A model generated the notes under the pieces. The model saw only the letters and a list, made by a program, of their open reading frames with translations. It had not been told where the DNA came from and did not search any database. Of a stretch of 51,724 nucleotides of DNA, positions 49,750-51,724 are shown in pieces. Positions within the stretch are counted from its first letter, which is position 1. Each line of letters begins with the position of its first letter. The stretch is taken from contig NZ_RKLT01000022.1 of the NCBI RefSeq assembly GCF_019599505.1, positions 1-51,724 on the forward strand, read 5' to 3'. Origin of the DNA: Haloarcula nitratireducens (GTDB taxonomy: Archaea; Halobacteriota; Halobacteria; Halobacteriales; Haloarculaceae). The position numbers were made by a program, and so were the translations under genes.

Positions 49750-51724
49750 ATGACCTCGTCTGGTCGGGATTCACACGACGCGGCCGCGGAATCCCGTGCA
49801 CACGACCACGATGACGAAGAGCACGATCATGATCGTGATCACGAGTACGACGAAGCAAGCACGACAGCAATAGAAGATGGTACCGTCGCTCAGTTCTCGG
49901 TTCCCGAAATGGATTGTCCGTCCTGTGCTGGGAAAGTCGAGAACAGCGTCCAGAAAATCGACGGCATCAACGATGTTGACCCGCAGGTGACAACAGGGAC
50001 ACTCACTGTCTCCTACGAGAGCGACCAGACGACAACAGATGCCATCGCCGACCGTGTAGAGAAAGCAGGATACGATGTCGACAATTCCGGGGCGGTCACG
50101 GCGAAATTCACCGTCCCGGAAATGGACTGTCCCTCGTGTGCTGGCAAGGTCGAGAACGCGCTCGAGGGGGTCGCTGGCGTATCGATGTCGGACCCGCAGC
50201 CAACGACCGGCAAGGTCGCGGTCACGTACGATTCGACGACCGTTACTGCGGAAGACATCGTCGCCGCCATCGAGAGCGCGGGCTATGAGGTTACAAACAC
50301 TACTTCCGACGGCACCGAAGGCAGTGACGACCGCGATTCACAGGAACGAATCTGGACGAGTGCACGTGCGATCAAAACGTGGATCAGTGGTGGCTTCGTC
50401 GCACTCGGTCTCCTCTTCGAGTTCGTCCTCCTCGAGCGGAATACCCAGGTCGCAAGTCTCGTTGGTAGCGAACTCCTCGTTGCGGACGTACTGTTTCTAA
50501 TCGCCATCGCCGTTGGCGGTCAGGAAATCCTCCGGAACGGATACTATTCAGCCCGGAATGTGAACCTTGACATCGACTTCCTGATGTCGATCGCCATTCT
50601 CGGGGCGCTCGTCGCAAGTCTCGCGTTCGGGGAGGCGCTCTATTTCGAAGCCGCCACACTCGCGTTCCTCTTCAGTATCGCGGAACTCCTCGAGCGCTAC
50701 TCGATGGACCGTGCACGCAATTCGCTCCAAGAGCTGATGGATCTCTCTCCGGACGAGGCGACCGTCAAACGGAACGGAACCGAGGAGACGATCCCAGTCG
50801 ACGAGGTTGCGGTCGGTGATATCGTGGTCGTCAAACCTGGAGAGAAGGTTCCGATGGATGGTGCGGTCGTTGACGGCGAGAGCGCAGTAAACCAAGCACC
50901 GATCACTGGTGAGAGCGTGCCCGTCGATAAGACCGACGGCGACGAGGTGTACGCCGGCACCATCAACGAGGAGGGCTACCTCGAAGTGGAGGTCACCTCG
51001 AATGCAGGCGACAACACACTCTCCCGGATCGTCGAGATGGTCGAGGACGCCCAAGCCAACAAGACCGAGCGCGAGCAGTTCGTCGAGCGCTTCTCTGCAT
51101 ACTACACGCCGGTCGTCGTCATATTCGCCGTCCTCGTCACCGTGGGCAGTCCATACATCCTTGGGACGACGTGGTCGACAGCCGTCGTCTACGGACTAAC
51201 GCTGCTCGTACTCGCGTGTCCGTGTGCGTTCGTCATCTCGACGCCTGTTTCAGTTGTGTCGGGCATCACTAGCGCCGCGAAGAACGGGGTCCTCATCAAA
51301 GGCGGGAACCACCTCGAAGCGATGGGCGCGGTCGACGTCGTCGCCTTCGACAAGACAGGGACGCTCACGAAGGGCGAACTCACCGTCACCGACGTCGTGC
51401 CGCTGAACGGCAACACTGATGACGATGTCCTTCGGTGTGCCCGCGGACTCGAACAGCGCAGCGAGCACCCCATCGGCGAAGCTATCGTCTCAGAGGCGGG
51501 CGCAGCCAGTGTCGTCGAACGTGAGATTGACGAGTTCGAGAGCATTACTGGGAAGGGTGTCCGGGCGAATCTTGACGGGACGCCCCACTTCGCCGGGAAG
51601 CCCGGGCTGTTCGAGGATCTCGGCTTCGACCTTTCACACGTCCACGCGACGACCGACGGTGGGGTTGTCACCCGAACCGCAGAGCAGCTGTGTGAACGCA
51701 ACAACTGTCTCGACCTCCTCGAAG
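49750..51724 (+). CDS. Zn/Cd/Pb-type P1B ATPase, partial
   Basis: 658 residues are seen, without a stop before the window end. The N-terminus is His-rich (residues 9-31, with HDHDDEEHDHDRDHE). Two heavy-metal-associated domains follow with MDCPSCAGK (Cys56/Cys59 and Cys127/Cys130). The actuator loop has PITGESVPVDK. The transmembrane motif is CPCAFVISTP, the signature of P1B-2 (ZntA-like) exporters rather than copper pumps. The phosphorylation site DKTGTLT and the SEHPIGEAI loop are intact. It should export Zn2+, Cd2+ or Pb2+. Confidence 0.92.
   Translation, partial: MTSSGRDSHDAAAESRAHDHDDEEHDHDRDHEYDEASTTAIEDGTVAQFSVPEMDCPSCAGKVENSVQKIDGINDVDPQVTTGTLTVSYESDQTTTDAIADRVEKAGYDVDNSGAVTAKFTVPEMDCPSCAGKVENALEGVAGVSMSDPQPTTGKVAVTYDSTTVTAEDIVAAIESAGYEVTNTTSDGTEGSDDRDSQERIWTSARAIKTWISGGFVALGLLFEFVLLERNTQVASLVGSELLVADVLFLIAIAVGGQEILRNGYYSARNVNLDIDFLMSIAILGALVASLAFGEALYFEAATLAFLFSIAELLERYSMDRARNSLQELMDLSPDEATVKRNGTEETIPVDEVAVGDIVVVKPGEKVPMDGAVVDGESAVNQAPITGESVPVDKTDGDEVYAGTINEEGYLEVEVTSNAGDNTLSRIVEMVEDAQANKTEREQFVERFSAYYTPVVVIFAVLVTVGSPYILGTTWSTAVVYGLTLLVLACPCAFVISTPVSVVSGITSAAKNGVLIKGGNHLEAMGAVDVVAFDKTGTLTKGELTVTDVVPLNGNTDDDVLRCARGLEQRSEHPIGEAIVSEAGAASVVEREIDEFESITGKGVRANLDGTPHFAGKPGLFEDLGFDLSHVHATTDGGVVTRTAEQLCERNNCLDLLE

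Noticed and set aside
1..51724. tRNA or rRNA genes
   Set aside because: No cloverleaf with the usual TTC-loop or rRNA-like stretches was noticed on either strand; an exhaustive search was not possible by eye.

Overview
The window is haloarchaeal (class Halobacteria). The proteins are strongly acidic, codons favour G/C at the third position, starts often lack a ribosome site, and many families are haloarchaeal (Bat-type HTH_10 regulators, DUF7344-type winged helices, amphi-Trp protein, OB-fold/thiolase pairs, a 30-base I-B type CRISPR repeat). No rRNA, tRNA or replication initiator was recognised. The density of transposon ends, pseudogenes, duplicated segments and toxin-antitoxin pairs points to an accessory replicon or a plastic chromosomal region. 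The genus cannot be fixed from the sequence alone.

Left part (1-10.1 kb): regulators and debris. There is a zinc-ribbon gene end, a MarR-like regulator, a RelE/RHH toxin-antitoxin pair with a putative operator, a MEDS-GAF-PAS sensor histidine kinase, a frameshifted PIN toxin, an Lrp regulator, two DUF7344-like proteins and a truncated haemoglobin. These sit among three copies of a dispersed repeat and several IS6-like ends. One 125-bp MITE is complete, with 13-bp inverted ends and an 8-bp target duplication.

10.2-17.6 kb: the best-defined metabolic unit. A Bat-type regulator converges on an operon-like set: 3-hydroxybutyrate-dehydrogenase-like SDR, small membrane protein plus sodium:solute symporter, an unlisted 23-residue membrane peptide, thiolase, OB-fold partner and both subunits of a class I CoA-transferase. 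Together they could import a hydroxy- or keto-acid, oxidise it, activate it and cleave it to acetyl-CoA.

17.7-31.9 kb: a membrane-protein island. It has four CPBP (CAAX-protease-like) proteins, an ArsR-type regulator with an ABC-2 exporter, a membrane-anchored beta-lactamase-fold hydrolase and an Acg-like flavoprotein. A 245-bp direct repeat brackets 26.0-31.9 kb.

31.9-41.9 kb: gene remnants, an aspartate/dicarboxylate symporter, a protein with an MCM-like C-terminal winged helix, a small CRISPR array without cas genes, and plasmid-type hypothetical genes with overlapping starts and stops. One of these, a coiled-coil protein, recurs truncated at 46.7 kb together with its downstream repeat. 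A DUF7342/DUF7718-like gene pair follows.

42-51.7 kb: cupin, a four-gene overlapping set (unknown protein, possible oxidase remnant, SnoaL-like protein, alpha/beta hydrolase), an EamA transporter, a PIN toxin-antitoxin pair, a PEBP-like lipoprotein, and a Zn/Cd/Pb-type P1B ATPase that runs off the window behind a palindrome-rich promoter.
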